From: Gemmatimonadota bacterium
Lineage (GTDB): Bacteria > JAAXHH01
Reading direction: 5' to 3'
Length of the DNA: 64,000 bases
NCBI GenBank assembly: GCA_009841265.1
Contig: VXMB01000009.1
Span: 727,911 to 791,910, forward strand
Below are positions 17,494-26,604 of the stretch, piece after piece. Under the pieces are notes generated by a model. That model was given only the letters and a program-made list of their open reading frames with translations. It was not told the DNA's origin and searched no databases. Position 1 is the stretch's first letter; every line of letters begins with the position of its first letter. Position numbers and translations under genes: made by a program.

Positions 17494-17533
17494 GCGATGG
17501 GTGTAAATCGGGATCACGCAGGGGGAGCGTTGC

Positions 17534-18631
17534 ATGGCGGAACTCCAAAAAACCGCGCTATATGACCGCCACCTGGCGCTGGGCGCGAAGTTGGTGCCTT
17601 TCAGCGGCTGGGAGATGCCGGTTCAGTACGAAGGGATTCTGGCTGAACACCACGCGGTCCGCACGGCGGCCGGTCTCTTCGATGTCTCCCACATGGGCCG
17701 CGTAGAGATATCCGGACCGGATGCCGTCGCCTTCGCAAACCACGTCACGGTGAATGACGTCGAACGGCTTAAGCCCTATCGGTCCCAGTATACCCTGGCC
17801 TGCCGGACCGACGGCGGCGTCATCGATGACTTCCTGGTATATCGAATGCCGGACCGGTTGCTGGTCGTTCCCAACGCGGGCAACCGGGAAAAGGACCTGG
17901 ACTGGTTCCGCAGCCATGCCGTCGCGTATGACGTCGAAATCCGGGACCTGAGCCAGGAGAGCATGCTCATCGCGTTGCAGGGCCCCCGCAGCGAGCAGAT
18001 ACTCGATCCGCTGGCGGAGGCCGGACTGGATTCGCTCAGGTTTCAGGGATTTGTCGAAACGCGCGTCGGGGGCATCGATGCCCGCGTCTTTCGTACCGGA
18101 TACACGGGCGAGGACGGCTTCGAGATCTGGTATCCGGCGGAGCATGCGGCCGCGCTATGGGACCTCTTGCTGGAATCCGGTGCTTCAGGGGGCCTGAAGC
18201 CGTGCGGACTCGGGGCAAGAGACACCCTGCGGCTGGAAGCCGGACTCGCGCTCTACGGGCACGAGATCGACGAATCGATCAATCCCATCGAAGCCGGCCT
18301 GGGATGGACGGTCAAGCTGAAGAAACCGGACTTCATCGGCCGGGACGCCCTGCTGGGGGTCCGGCGTGAAGGCGTGAAGCGGAAGCTGGTCGGACTGAAG
18401 TTGCTGGAACGGGGGATACCCCGGCAGGGCTATGAGATCCTCCACGACCGGGTCCCGGTCGGCCGGGTCGTCAGCGGAGCGATTTCACCCACGCTGGGGC
18501 TGGGGATCGGCACGGGTTTCGTGCCCGCTGAACTGGCGGAACCCGGAGCGGACCTGGCGATCGGCATCCGAGGCAGGCACATCGCCGCCGAAGTGGTGAA
18601 ACTCCCCTTTTATACCGGAAGCCGGAAGTAG
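17534..18631 (+). CDS. gcvT: Glycine cleavage system T protein (aminomethyltransferase)
   Basis: Releases ammonia from the aminomethyl group on H protein and transfers the one-carbon unit to tetrahydrofolate. 365 aa, typical. Key segments: VPFSGWEMPVQYEGI near residue 20, FDVSHMGRVEISGPDA, the folate-binding RTGYTGEDGFEIW near 195, and LGLGARDTLRLEAGLALYGHE-like CGLGARDTLRLEAGL with the C-terminal GHVxSG-like VGRVVSGAISPTLG. The ATG follows GGGGGAGC. gcvH and gcvP are not adjacent. It converges on the PfkB kinase 20 bp downstream. Confidence 0.95.
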   Translation: MAELQKTALYDRHLALGAKLVPFSGWEMPVQYEGILAEHHAVRTAAGLFDVSHMGRVEISGPDAVAFANHVTVNDVERLKPYRSQYTLACRTDGGVIDDFLVYRMPDRLLVVPNAGNREKDLDWFRSHAVAYDVEIRDLSQESMLIALQGPRSEQILDPLAEAGLDSLRFQGFVETRVGGIDARVFRTGYTGEDGFEIWYPAEHAAALWDLLLESGASGGLKPCGLGARDTLRLEAGLALYGHEIDESINPIEAGLGWTVKLKKPDFIGRDALLGVRREGVKRKLVGLKLLERGIPRQGYEILHDRVPVGRVVSGAISPTLGLGIGTGFVPAELAEPGADLAIGIRGRHIAAEVVKLPFYTGSRK

Positions 18632-18650
18632 GCCGGTCGGCCGGATCACG

Positions 18651-19610
18651 CTATGCGTTTTCCCGAAGGAAGGCCCTTACCTCATCCGCCCGGGGCAGGC
18701 CCTCCGACGCGCCGGGTGTGCCGATCTTGATGGCCGCCGTGGCGTTGGCGAAAGCCGCCATTTCCTCCAGGTTCTCCTTCAACAGAAAACTGTAAAGCAG
18801 TCCGCCGGCGAACGCGTCGCCCGCGCCGACCGTGGACCCGGTCCGGACGCGGAAGGCAGGCTGCTCGACCATGCGGTCTTCGGAGGCCGCCAGGCAACCC
18901 CGGCCACCCAGCGTCACCGATACGATTCCGACGCCCGCCTCCAGCAGGTCGGCAGCGGCCTCACGGGGAGCTGGCCGGCCCGTGAGCTGTTCCGCTTCCT
19001 CCCGGTTGGGCAGGATGATGTCCGTATACTTCACGGCCTCGTGCACGCGGGATTCCAAAGAGGGATTGAGCCAGTACTTTCCCGGATCGAAGGCCACCGT
19101 AACGCCGGCGTCGCGGGCCGTGGCCATCGCGTCGAGGATGGCCGCGCAGGTTGATTCGTCTTCAGTCAGCACATGGCCGGTGACATAGAGGATGCGCGCC
19201 GACCGGACGAAGTCGGCGGCCAGGCAGTGGGAAGGTATGGCCCGGGAACCCGGGCACACGTAGAACGCATACTCGCCGTCCGGCGTCTCGAACATGCAGG
19301 CCAGCGAAGTCGCCCGTCCCTCCATGACGTGGAGATGGGACGTGTCTACGCCGCCGGCTCGCATGCCCTTCACGAATTGGGAACCGGGCGCGTCGTCGCC
19401 GATCGCACCGACGAAAGCCGCGTGCGCGCCCAGCCTTGCCGTTCCCATGGCCACGTTCGCGGCCGCACCGCCCGGCCCGACGCGACAGGCATCACCGACC
19501 ACGCCGGATCCCCGCACGCCTCCACGGCGCCGGTCCGGATGGCGCGGCACACGCATCCACACGTCGAGGTTGCCGTCCCCGACCGCCAACACGTCCAGCG
19601 CACGATTCAT
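18651..19610 (-). CDS. PfkB-family carbohydrate kinase (ribokinase-like)
   Basis: ATP-dependent sugar or nucleoside kinase. About 319 aa from the Met at 19610 (the frame is open to 19673). PfkB signature 1 appears as VGPGGAAANVAMGTARLG and signature 2 as STVGAGDAFAGGLLYS with the catalytic Asp in GAGDAF. The N-terminus LAVGDGNLDVWMRVPRHP fits sugar kinases. It is the last gene of a minus-strand run of seven genes that includes an IlvD/Edd dehydratase, so a sugar or sugar-acid such as 2-keto-3-deoxy-gluconate is an attractive substrate, by inference from context only. Confidence 0.87.
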   Translation of the reverse strand: MNRALDVLAVGDGNLDVWMRVPRHPDRRRGGVRGSGVVGDACRVGPGGAAANVAMGTARLGAHAAFVGAIGDDAPGSQFVKGMRAGGVDTSHLHVMEGRATSLACMFETPDGEYAFYVCPGSRAIPSHCLAADFVRSARILYVTGHVLTEDESTCAAILDAMATARDAGVTVAFDPGKYWLNPSLESRVHEAVKYTDIILPNREEAEQLTGRPAPREAAADLLEAGVGIVSVTLGGRGCLAASEDRMVEQPAFRVRTGSTVGAGDAFAGGLLYSFLLKENLEEMAAFANATAAIKIGTPGASEGLPRADEVRAFLRENA

Positions 19611-19700
19611 CGGATGTCCCCGAAACCCGGCCGGCTTAAACGACGCCCATCTTCGAGGTGACGTCTCTTCCATCTGGTCACTGGGTTGCCCTTCCCTTCG

Positions 19701-20447
19701 TTACGAGAGCATGTCCGAACTGTGCACGGTGGGACACCAGTGCTTCTCGATGAAAGAGACCACCAGGCCGGTGCCCTCATCATGGCTGACGTAGGGCGGC
19801 ATGGCGGGATTGTACATGGCGTCGGTGAGATCGCGGACCAGCGCCACGGGAACGCCCCAGCGGACCATCTGCTTTATGCCGAAGGTCCTGTGCAGGATGC
19901 ACATGTTGGTGTGCACGCCCATCATCAGCATGTTGCGGATCCCGTAGTGCCTGAAACATGCATAGATCTGCGCGCCGTTGTCGGACATCAGGTCTTTCTC
20001 CTGGTCGATGACGATGTCCGGATGCTGCCGGGACCAGGCGCTGAAGGTCTCGGTTTCGCCCGTATCCGCGCCCTCGTCGGACGCATCTACGGGGAGTGGC
20101 GGGTCCGGGAGATCGAGGTCCGGCGGCGTATCCACGGAAGGCACGGACTCGGCTCTTTTCCGCACGGGCGTGTCCCGGTAGAAATCCAGGGTGTCGGACG
20201 GGGCGTGCACGATCAGGACGCCGCGGGACCGGCAGGCGGCCGTGACCTCGTTCATCCGGGGGGTCAACGCGTTCAGCCGTTCGACCGCGCCGCGACACCA
20301 GTGGGCATCCCAGAGGTCGCACAGCACGAGCGCGGTGCGTTCCGGCTCCCAGCGGACGTCCGTCGTGATCGTTTTCCACACGTTAAAGCCGTTGTCGCGC
20401 GCCAGTTCCTGGCGGCGCAGGCTCAGGTCAAGCCGGTTATCTGCCAT
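19701..20447 (-). CDS. Isochorismatase-family cysteine hydrolase
   Basis: 248-aa alpha/beta hydrolase of the isochorismatase/nicotinamidase superfamily. The catalytic Asp is in LVLCDLWDAHWC, the Lys in VIDQEKDLMSDNG, and the Cys nucleophile in GVHTNMCILHRTFG, so the D-K-C triad is complete. It is longer than typical members because of an insertion (about residues 95-130) rich in Pro and Asp. TAGGAG precedes the ATG. It lies 14 bp after the dehydratase gene. The substrate is not predictable; known relatives hydrolyse amides such as carbamates, nicotinamide or biuret. Confidence 0.87.
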   Translation of the reverse strand: MADNRLDLSLRRQELARDNGFNVWKTITTDVRWEPERTALVLCDLWDAHWCRGAVERLNALTPRMNEVTAACRSRGVLIVHAPSDTLDFYRDTPVRKRAESVPSVDTPPDLDLPDPPLPVDASDEGADTGETETFSAWSRQHPDIVIDQEKDLMSDNGAQIYACFRHYGIRNMLMMGVHTNMCILHRTFGIKQMVRWGVPVALVRDLTDAMYNPAMPPYVSHDEGTGLVVSFIEKHWCPTVHSSDMLS

Positions 20448-20461
20448 GACAATGCTCCTAT

Positions 20462-22150
20462 TCAAAGAAAATCCAGGTCGGCCCCCAGGTGGGCGGGCAG
20501 GACGTGTTCGGCGTATAACCGGCGCCAACCCCGGCCGGGCTTCGGGGGAGGGACGTGTCCGGCCTTCCGACGGGCCAGTTCCTCCTCGGGAACGCACAGG
20601 TCGAGCCGCCGGTTCTCCACATCGAGTTCGATCAGGTCGCCGTCCCGGACGAGCGCCAAAGGGCCGCCGGCCGCGGCCTCGGGGCAACAGTGCAGCACGA
20701 CCGTACCGTAGGCCGTGCCGCTCATACGCGCATCGGAGACGCGCACCATGTCCATGACCCCCTCTTTCGCCAGGTAAGCCGGTATAGGCAGCGAACCGGC
20801 TTCGGGCATGCCCATGGCCACGGGTCCGGCGTTTCGAAGGACGAGCACGTGATCGGGGGTCAGTCCCAGTTTCGGGTCGTCTATCCGTGCGGCCACGTCG
20901 TCGGGGGATTCGAATACGGCGGCCGGTCCCCGGTGGCGCTGGCGATCCAGCTCGGCAGCGGCCCGTTTGATCAACGCCCCGTCGGGCGCCAGGCTGCCGC
21001 GCAGGACGACCAGGGCGCCGGGTGGACCGATGGGGTCTTCCAGGGTGCCGATGGTATCCTGCCAGGCGGTGGGCGGGGCCGTGTCCGCCAGGATCTCCCC
21101 CAGGGACACGCCCTTCACGTTCACGGCACCGAGATCCAGCCTGGATTCCAGGGCCTTCCACAGTACGGGGAGGCCGCCGGCCTTGTGGAAGTCCTCCATG
21201 TATCCCGTACCCACGGGTTTGCAGTTCACCAGCACGGGCGTTTTCCGCGCCGCCTCGTGGAGGTCTTCCAGCGTGAGGGTGACACCCGCGCGGCGGGCAA
21301 TGGCGATGAGGTGGATCACCGCGTTGGTGGACCCGCCCAGCGCCGCGAGCACGACCGACGCGTTGTGGAACGAAGCCCGGGTGAGGAACTTGTGCGGATC
21401 CTCCCCGCACTGGGCCAGGTCCACGATGCGCCGGCCCGTCATCACCGCCTGCCGTAGCCGGTCGCCCGATCCGGAGAGCGGCGTGGCCCCGCCGGGGAGC
21501 ATCAGGCCCAGTGTCGCCGTGAGGCAGGCCATGGTAGAGGCCGTTCCCATGACCATGCACGTTCCGCCCGTGGGGCACAGGGACTGTTCGATTTCGGCGA
21601 TTTCCTCCCGGTCGATCTCGCCCGCCCGGTGCCGGAGCCAGTACCGCCGGCAGTCCGTGCAGGCGCCTAGACGTTCGCCCTGCCAGCTTCCCGTGCGCAT
21701 GGCGCCGGTTACCAGCGAGATCGCCGGCAGGCCAGCCGAAACGGCGGCCATCAACTGGGCCGGCACGGTCTTGTCGCAGCCTCCCAGCAGCACGACGCCG
21801 TCCATCGGCTGCGAACGGATCATTTCCTCTGTGCCCATGGCCATCAGGTTGCGAAAGAGCATGGAAGTGGGCGAAAGCAGCGTTTCGGCCAGCGAGATGG
21901 TGGGGAAGACCAGGGCGAGACCGCCGGCCTGGGCGATCCCGCGCCGGACGCCTTCCACGAGAGCCGGCATATCCCGGTGACACGTGTTGTAATCCGACGA
22001 CGTGTCGGCGATGCCGATGATCGGGCGGTTGAGGTCTTCGCCGTCATAGCCCGCGGATGACAGGAACGCCCGCCGTAAATAGCGGCTGAACTCCGGATCG
22101 CCGTACCGGGTCAGGTTCCGGTCGATTCCCTTTATGCCAGTATCTGCCAT
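20462..22150 (-). CDS. IlvD/Edd-family dehydratase, probably sugar-acid type
   Basis: Iron-sulfur dehydratase of the dihydroxy-acid / 6-phosphogluconate / sugar-acid family, 562 aa. Three cysteines fit cluster ligation: DYNTCHRDMP (about 57), LLGGCDKTVPA (about 126) and PTGGTCMVMGTASTM (about 200). The GTASTM form and SDARMSGTAYGTVVLHCCPEAA near the C-terminus look more like pentonate/arabinonate dehydratases than IlvD itself. The start at 22150 lies inside the preceding PhyH gene (19-bp overlap), implying translational coupling. Neighbouring hydroxyacid dehydrogenase and PfkB kinase support a catabolic role over branched-chain amino acid synthesis. Confidence 0.88.
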   Translation of the reverse strand: MADTGIKGIDRNLTRYGDPEFSRYLRRAFLSSAGYDGEDLNRPIIGIADTSSDYNTCHRDMPALVEGVRRGIAQAGGLALVFPTISLAETLLSPTSMLFRNLMAMGTEEMIRSQPMDGVVLLGGCDKTVPAQLMAAVSAGLPAISLVTGAMRTGSWQGERLGACTDCRRYWLRHRAGEIDREEIAEIEQSLCPTGGTCMVMGTASTMACLTATLGLMLPGGATPLSGSGDRLRQAVMTGRRIVDLAQCGEDPHKFLTRASFHNASVVLAALGGSTNAVIHLIAIARRAGVTLTLEDLHEAARKTPVLVNCKPVGTGYMEDFHKAGGLPVLWKALESRLDLGAVNVKGVSLGEILADTAPPTAWQDTIGTLEDPIGPPGALVVLRGSLAPDGALIKRAAAELDRQRHRGPAAVFESPDDVAARIDDPKLGLTPDHVLVLRNAGPVAMGMPEAGSLPIPAYLAKEGVMDMVRVSDARMSGTAYGTVVLHCCPEAAAGGPLALVRDGDLIELDVENRRLDLCVPEEELARRKAGHVPPPKPGRGWRRLYAEHVLPAHLGADLDFL

Positions 22151-22860
22151 GGCTGTTCCAGGTGGCGCATCCGCTCCGGCGTCGCCGTCCTGCGCATCAG
22201 GTCCCAACGCAGTTCGCTCCGGTCGGCCGGGAGCCTGCGCCGGAGAAAGGCGAGCTCGGTCTCCGTACGGCAGGACGAACAGGCCAGCATGTTCAGCATG
22301 CGACGGCGGTTTCCGCCGCCAAGAGCATTGTGCAGGGTCATCTGGTTGAACACGACGACATCGCCGGGCTCGTTACGCGGGGCGACGCAGGGTACTTCCT
22401 CCATTCCCAGGCCCCAAAGCACATGGGTATCGAGATTGCCCTGCCATCCCTGCCGATGGGAACCCGCCACGAATCGGAGAGCGCCGGTCTCAGGGGTCAG
22501 GGGATCGAGATACATCGCCCATTTGACCTGGACAACCGGGTCCCCGTGGCAGTCCGGATGCCACATGCCGTCACCGACGTACAGCTCGCCGCCGCTGCCC
22601 AGATAGTTGTAGTCCTCCCCCAGAAGGCCCGACAGCAATCCGTCGACACCGGGGTGGTCGAGCAACGTACAGAGTCGTTCGCTGCGTTCGATGAAGCGTC
22701 CCAGACTCGACCGGGCGGTTCCGTCGTGCACGATCCCGGCCTCACGGAACACCCGTTCGAATTCCTCGATGATCCAGGGAACCTCCTCGCGCAGGAGGCC
22801 CGGCAGGACGAGGTAGCCGAAATCGTGGAAAAACCGCTTTTGTCCGTCGCTCAGTATCAT
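22132..22860 (-). CDS. Phytanoyl-CoA dioxygenase (PhyH) family oxygenase
   Basis: 242-aa Fe(II)/2-oxoglutarate oxygenase. The facial triad is His and Asp in MWHPDCHGDP and a distal His in NQMTLHNALGGGNRRR, with the nearby Arg as 2-oxoglutarate contact. AGGAG lies 10 nt before the ATG. The start overlaps the Ppx stop (ATGA, 22857-22860) and the stop lies within the start of the dehydratase gene, so it is in the middle of a coupled run. It shares little beyond the fold with the PhyH genes at 11721, 44503 and 45750. Confidence 0.88.
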   Translation of the reverse strand: MILSDGQKRFFHDFGYLVLPGLLREEVPWIIEEFERVFREAGIVHDGTARSSLGRFIERSERLCTLLDHPGVDGLLSGLLGEDYNYLGSGGELYVGDGMWHPDCHGDPVVQVKWAMYLDPLTPETGALRFVAGSHRQGWQGNLDTHVLWGLGMEEVPCVAPRNEPGDVVVFNQMTLHNALGGGNRRRMLNMLACSSCRTETELAFLRRRLPADRSELRWDLMRRTATPERMRHLEQPWQILA

Positions 22861-24431
22861 CTTGTGGATCTCCTGGCCCGCCTGGTCCGCCCGTCCAGCT
22901 CGATAGCGAGCCGCCTGCTGAAGCATTCTTCAAAGAGTTGCACGCGGTTTCTTGCTTCCGACAATTCGACGGTGACGTCCCGGCCGACCCGTGGAACAAC
23001 CTTCATGCGCACCTTCCTGCTGCCGGTCTCCAGCCTGACGTCCTCGACGATCTGCGACCGGCTCCGATCCAGGTATTCAGACAGCCTGAGCAGCGAAGAC
23101 AGCCGGTACACCATGGTCCGTTCTTCCTTCTTCAACAGGGTCTGGTACCGGGAGAAGTCCGGCTTACCGCGCCGGTGATTGAGGCAGAGCCAGGCGATGA
23201 TCACGATTTCCCGGTGGTCGAATCCGGGCAGGCCGGCATTGAGGATGATATAGGCCGAATGCTTGTGATGATCATAGTAATCGATCACCGTGCCGATGTC
23301 GTGCAGCATGGCCGCGGCCCACAGGTACTCCCGTTCGCATTCGCCGTAACCATGCACCTCCTGGAGCTGATCGTACATGGAGAGCGACAAACGGGCGACG
23401 TGGCCGGTGTGGGCGCCCTCGTAACCGTATAGCCGCGCCAGGTTAAGGATCGTGAACCGGCGCAACCGGCCGATGCTGTCCGGTCTCGACGAGGGCTTGA
23501 ACGCCTCTTCGAAGAACAGCCCTTCGCGCAGGCCCTGGCCGCTCACGGTCAGTTTCCGCGCGCCGGTCTTCCGCATCACTGAGGCCACGATCATGGCGCC
23601 GGCCAGGATGATGTCCTCTCTTTCCTTCTACAACCCGGGGATCCGCCGCGACCGCTCGGAGACGGGCATGGTCGCGATGCGCTCGGTCAGCTTTTCCACC
23701 CGTCGACGTTTCAGTTCGTAACCGTGCACGAGTCCGAGGGGGTACTTGCGTTCCATCCGGTCGATGCGGACCAAGGCGCGGACGACGCCCCCTACGCCGG
23801 CGATCGGTACCGTCCCGTGTGCCTTGAGCCAGTCGATGTCCTCCAGCGCCTGGTCGATGTCCGCGTCGAGCCGCTTCGTCTGTCGGGTGGTAACCTCCGG
23901 TCCGGGAAAGTAGGTCTCGGTGGTCCTGACCGTACCGAAGGGCGTGGATGCCCCTTTCGCGAACGCGCCGTCCAGGATCAACCCGATCTCCGCGCTGCCG
24001 CCGCCGACGTCCAGGATGATCCCATCGAACAGGCCCAGGCTGTTGATCACGCCCACGGTGCTGTAGAACGCCTCTTCTTCGCCGCTGAGCAGCCGGAAGT
24101 TCAACCCGGTGCCGCGGGCGATCTCCTCGAGGAAGCACGCGCCGTTCCCGGCATCCCGCACCGCCGCGGTGGCCACGGGCAGTATATGGTCTATGCCCTG
24201 GGCGTCACAGAACGACTTGAACATGCGGACGGCGTCCAGCGCCCGGGACCGCGCTGCTGAGCGAAGCCGCCTGCCCCCGGCGATGCCTTCACCCAAGCGG
24301 ACCCGCCTGCTGACTTCGTCGGTGATCTTGAAAACCCGGTCTTGCGTGAACTGGGCGATCATGAGCCGGGCCGTGTTGGAACCCAGATCGATTATGGCGA
24401 CCCGTCGCTCGAGCGGCGCGAAGGAATACAA
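22857..24431 (-). pseudogene. ppx: Ppx/GppA exopolyphosphatase/pppGpp phosphatase interrupted by one in-frame TAG
   Basis: Sugar-kinase/HSP70-fold phosphatase that degrades polyphosphate or pppGpp. The N-terminal half (267 aa) has IDLGSNTARLMIAQF, RLLSGEEEAFYSTVG and DVGGGSAEIGL; the frame then hits TAG at 23628-23630 (plus strand CTA) in the conserved IPGL...DIILAGA segment, and continues in the same frame into DIILAGAMIVASVM and a full C-terminal HD domain (AAAMLHDIGTVIDYYDHHKHS) to 22857. No base is gained or lost, so one substitution separates this from an intact 524-codon gene. TTG at 24431 is the start. It may be a recent pseudogene, two separate polypeptides, readthrough, or a sequencing error. 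Both halves remain conserved. Confidence 0.88.
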
Positions 24432-24438
24432 TGGGGCC

Positions 24439-25380
24439 TCATACGACGGAGCTCACGAGGGGCCGTCCGGCGAGTCCCGCCTTGAGGTTCTCGACCGTCC
24501 TCCGAGCCATCGCGTCGCGTGTCCGCGTGGTCGCGCTGCCCAGATGCGGCGCGATCACCAGGTTGTCCAGTTTGAGCAGGGGGTGGTCCCGCGGCAGGGG
24601 TTCCGGTTCGGTGACGTCCACCGCCGCCGCGGCGATCCAGCCGCTGCTCAGGGCATGGTGAAGGGCGTCATGATCCACGACGGCGCCCCGGGCCAGATTG
24701 ATCAGGATGGCGGTCTTTTTCATGCGCCGCAGCGCGGCTTCGTTGATCAGCCCACGTGTCTCCTCCGTGAGCGGGCAGTTCAGCGTCACGAAATCCGAGA
24801 CCTCGAGCAGCGACTCCAGCGAGACGTACCGGGCCCCGTAAAGGCGGTCATCCGGGTCCGGCTTCCGGTTGTGATAGACGATCTCCATGTCGAAACCGCT
24901 CGCCCGCCGGGCCACCTGCTTCCCGATGCTGCCCATGCCGATGATGCCGATGGTGCTCCCATGCACTTCGTATCCGTGAAGAATGCTGGGGTCGTAATGC
25001 GTGAACCCGGGGCTGCGGGCGAACCGGTCGCCCACGACGACGCGCCGTGCCGCTGCCATCAGGAGCGTAAAGGTCATATCCGCCGTGGCGCCGTCGAGCA
25101 TGTGGGGCGTGTTCCCCACGGGAATCCCACGCTTGCGGGCCGCTTCCGTGTCGATATGGTCGACGCCTACCCCGAAATTGCTGATGACCTTCAGGTTCGG
25201 CATGCGGTCCATCATCTCCCCGTCCGTGGGGGGATGGCCATAGGTGAGATAGGCGTCGACGAGGCGCCACCGTTCGTCTCCGTCGGCCAGGTCGTCGAGC
25301 ATATGGAAACGGTCTCCGGCATCGAAGAGTTCCATAACCGAGTCCGGCAGGGGTACGTCCAGCAGTATGTGAATGCCCAT
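24439..25380 (-). CDS. D-2-hydroxyacid dehydrogenase (glyoxylate/hydroxypyruvate reductase type)
   Basis: NAD(P)-dependent dehydrogenase of 313 aa. The Rossmann motif is GIIGMGSIGKQVARRA (about 150-165) and the catalytic Arg, Glu and His are in NLARGAVVDH, DVTEPEPLP and IAPHLGSATTRTRDAM. The N-terminal GVGVDHIDTEAARKRGI segment is typical. It ends 7 bp before the Ppx TTG start and is in the same operon-like run. Likely substrates are glyoxylate, hydroxypyruvate or 2-keto-sugar acids; these cannot be separated by eye. Confidence 0.93.
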   Translation of the reverse strand: MGIHILLDVPLPDSVMELFDAGDRFHMLDDLADGDERWRLVDAYLTYGHPPTDGEMMDRMPNLKVISNFGVGVDHIDTEAARKRGIPVGNTPHMLDGATADMTFTLLMAAARRVVVGDRFARSPGFTHYDPSILHGYEVHGSTIGIIGMGSIGKQVARRASGFDMEIVYHNRKPDPDDRLYGARYVSLESLLEVSDFVTLNCPLTEETRGLINEAALRRMKKTAILINLARGAVVDHDALHHALSSGWIAAAAVDVTEPEPLPRDHPLLKLDNLVIAPHLGSATTRTRDAMARRTVENLKAGLAGRPLVSSVV

Positions 25381-25450
25381 GGAGGTTCCTGCTCATGCCG
25401 AACCGGGATACGACGGGCGTCCGGACCGGGCGGTATGGCTGACAATGTGC

Positions 25451-26407
25451 CTAAACGACGCCCGATTCGTCGATCGTGAGGTTGCAGGCATCCCCGTCGA
25501 GGGTGGCCCGCACGCCAAGGGGCAGCGTCGCCTTGTACGTGCCGTGGCCGATGCCCAGACCGTAGATGACCGGAATCCCCAGTGGTTTCAGGCGGTCGAT
25601 GAACACTTCCTCGATACTGAAACTGCCGTAGGGGAACGCGGGGTTGTGCGGCGCACTGCCGCACCCGGCGCATTCGCCGATCACGATGCCGGAGACACGG
25701 TTCAGCCGGCCCGCCTGTAGCAGTTGCGTGAGCATCCGGTCTATCCGGTGGGGCTCTTCGCCCACGTCTTCGAAGAACAGGACGGCGCCGTCGTAATCGA
25801 ATTCATAAGGTGTTCCCACCGCGGCCGCGAGCAGCGAAAGCGTTCCCCCGATCAGCGGACCGCTGGCCCGGCCGCCGTGTATGACATGCACCGGCGGCAA
25901 GTCGTCGGGGTGCGGAATCTCTCCGATGGGGTCGGTTCCCGCAACCGCCTTCACAAAGGCTTCCCGATTAAAGGATTGAAAAACGGGGCTCATGTCGGAT
26001 GAGACCATGGGTCCCCAGAAGGTAACCAGTCCGGTATGCCGTTGAATCGCCCCGTGGAGGGCCGTGATGTCGCTGTAGCCGACGAAGACCTTCGGATGGG
26101 CGCGGATGACGTCGTATTCCAGGTCGGGTAGCATGCGGACGGACCCGTATCCCCCGCGAAGACATGCGATACCGTTGATTTCCGGGTCGGCGAACATGGC
26201 CTGGAGGTCGGCCAGGCGGTCGGCGTCCCTGCCGGCCAGGAATCCGTGCCGATCCGAAAGGTGCGGTGCGTTCACCGTGCGAAATCCGAGGGCTTCGATC
26301 GACCGGCGGCCGTTCTTCAGGGCACTCGGCAGGGCCGAGCGGCTTGCCGGTGCGACGATCCCGATGGTATCTCCCGGTTTCAATGCCGGGGGTTTCAAAA
26401 TATCCAT
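25451..26407 (-). CDS. LD-carboxypeptidase / MccF-family serine peptidase
   Basis: Peptidase S66 family; cleaves the L-Lys/DAP-D-Ala bond of murein tetrapeptide during recycling, or in MccF-like members hydrolyses acyl-sulfamoyl adenylates. 318 aa. The Ser nucleophile is in CLRGGYGSVRML, the Glu in LFFEDVGEEPHRIDRML and the His in YGLGIGHGTYKATLPLG, completing the S66 Ser-Glu-His triad. The N-terminus LKPGDTIGIVAPAS is diagnostic. The Met at 26407 is chosen. It leads the minus-strand run and is divergent from the GMC oxidoreductase pair. Confidence 0.92.
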   Translation of the reverse strand: MDILKPPALKPGDTIGIVAPASRSALPSALKNGRRSIEALGFRTVNAPHLSDRHGFLAGRDADRLADLQAMFADPEINGIACLRGGYGSVRMLPDLEYDVIRAHPKVFVGYSDITALHGAIQRHTGLVTFWGPMVSSDMSPVFQSFNREAFVKAVAGTDPIGEIPHPDDLPPVHVIHGGRASGPLIGGTLSLLAAAVGTPYEFDYDGAVLFFEDVGEEPHRIDRMLTQLLQAGRLNRVSGIVIGECAGCGSAPHNPAFPYGSFSIEEVFIDRLKPLGIPVIYGLGIGHGTYKATLPLGVRATLDGDACNLTIDESGVV

Positions 26408-26521
26408 GCTAAATGAATATAGATTCGCGGGTATCGCCGTCAACTTCTTTGCCCGCCGGTTTACGGGCAGTCGAATTCTGTTGTCAACCCGGTATCCAGC
26501 CCTATTTTTGGAGCGGATAGT

Positions 26522-26551
26522 TTGAATAAACCGTGCTGTATCGTGTATACA
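26522..26551 (+). promoter_or_regulatory. Candidate promoter for the oxidoreductase pair
   Basis: TTGAAT (26522-26527) and TATACA (26546-26551) with 18 bp between them. A second possibility just upstream is TTGTCA (26482-26487)/TATTTT (26504-26509) with a 16-bp spacer. Both lie in the 197-bp divergent gap. Confidence 0.35.
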
Positions 26552-26604
26552 TTCCTGATGTGCGTACAGACCTGAAAAATGCCGGATTCCCGAGCCTTGG
26601 AACC

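Noticed and set aside
17364..17533. Glycine riboswitch before gcvT
   Set aside because: The gap is only 170 bp, includes a likely promoter close to the start, and shows no tandem aptamer-like pairing.
20448..21983. Long upstream extension of the isochorismatase frame
   Set aside because: The extra residues are an Arg/Gly/Pro-rich shadow of the IlvD/Edd gene. Homology starts at MADNR and a good ribosome site precedes 20447.
22857..24431. TAG decoded as an amino acid throughout the genome
   Set aside because: hprK, hpf, gcvT, the ABC exporter, GMC and Rrf2 genes all end in TAG with homology ending there, so TAG is a normal stop.
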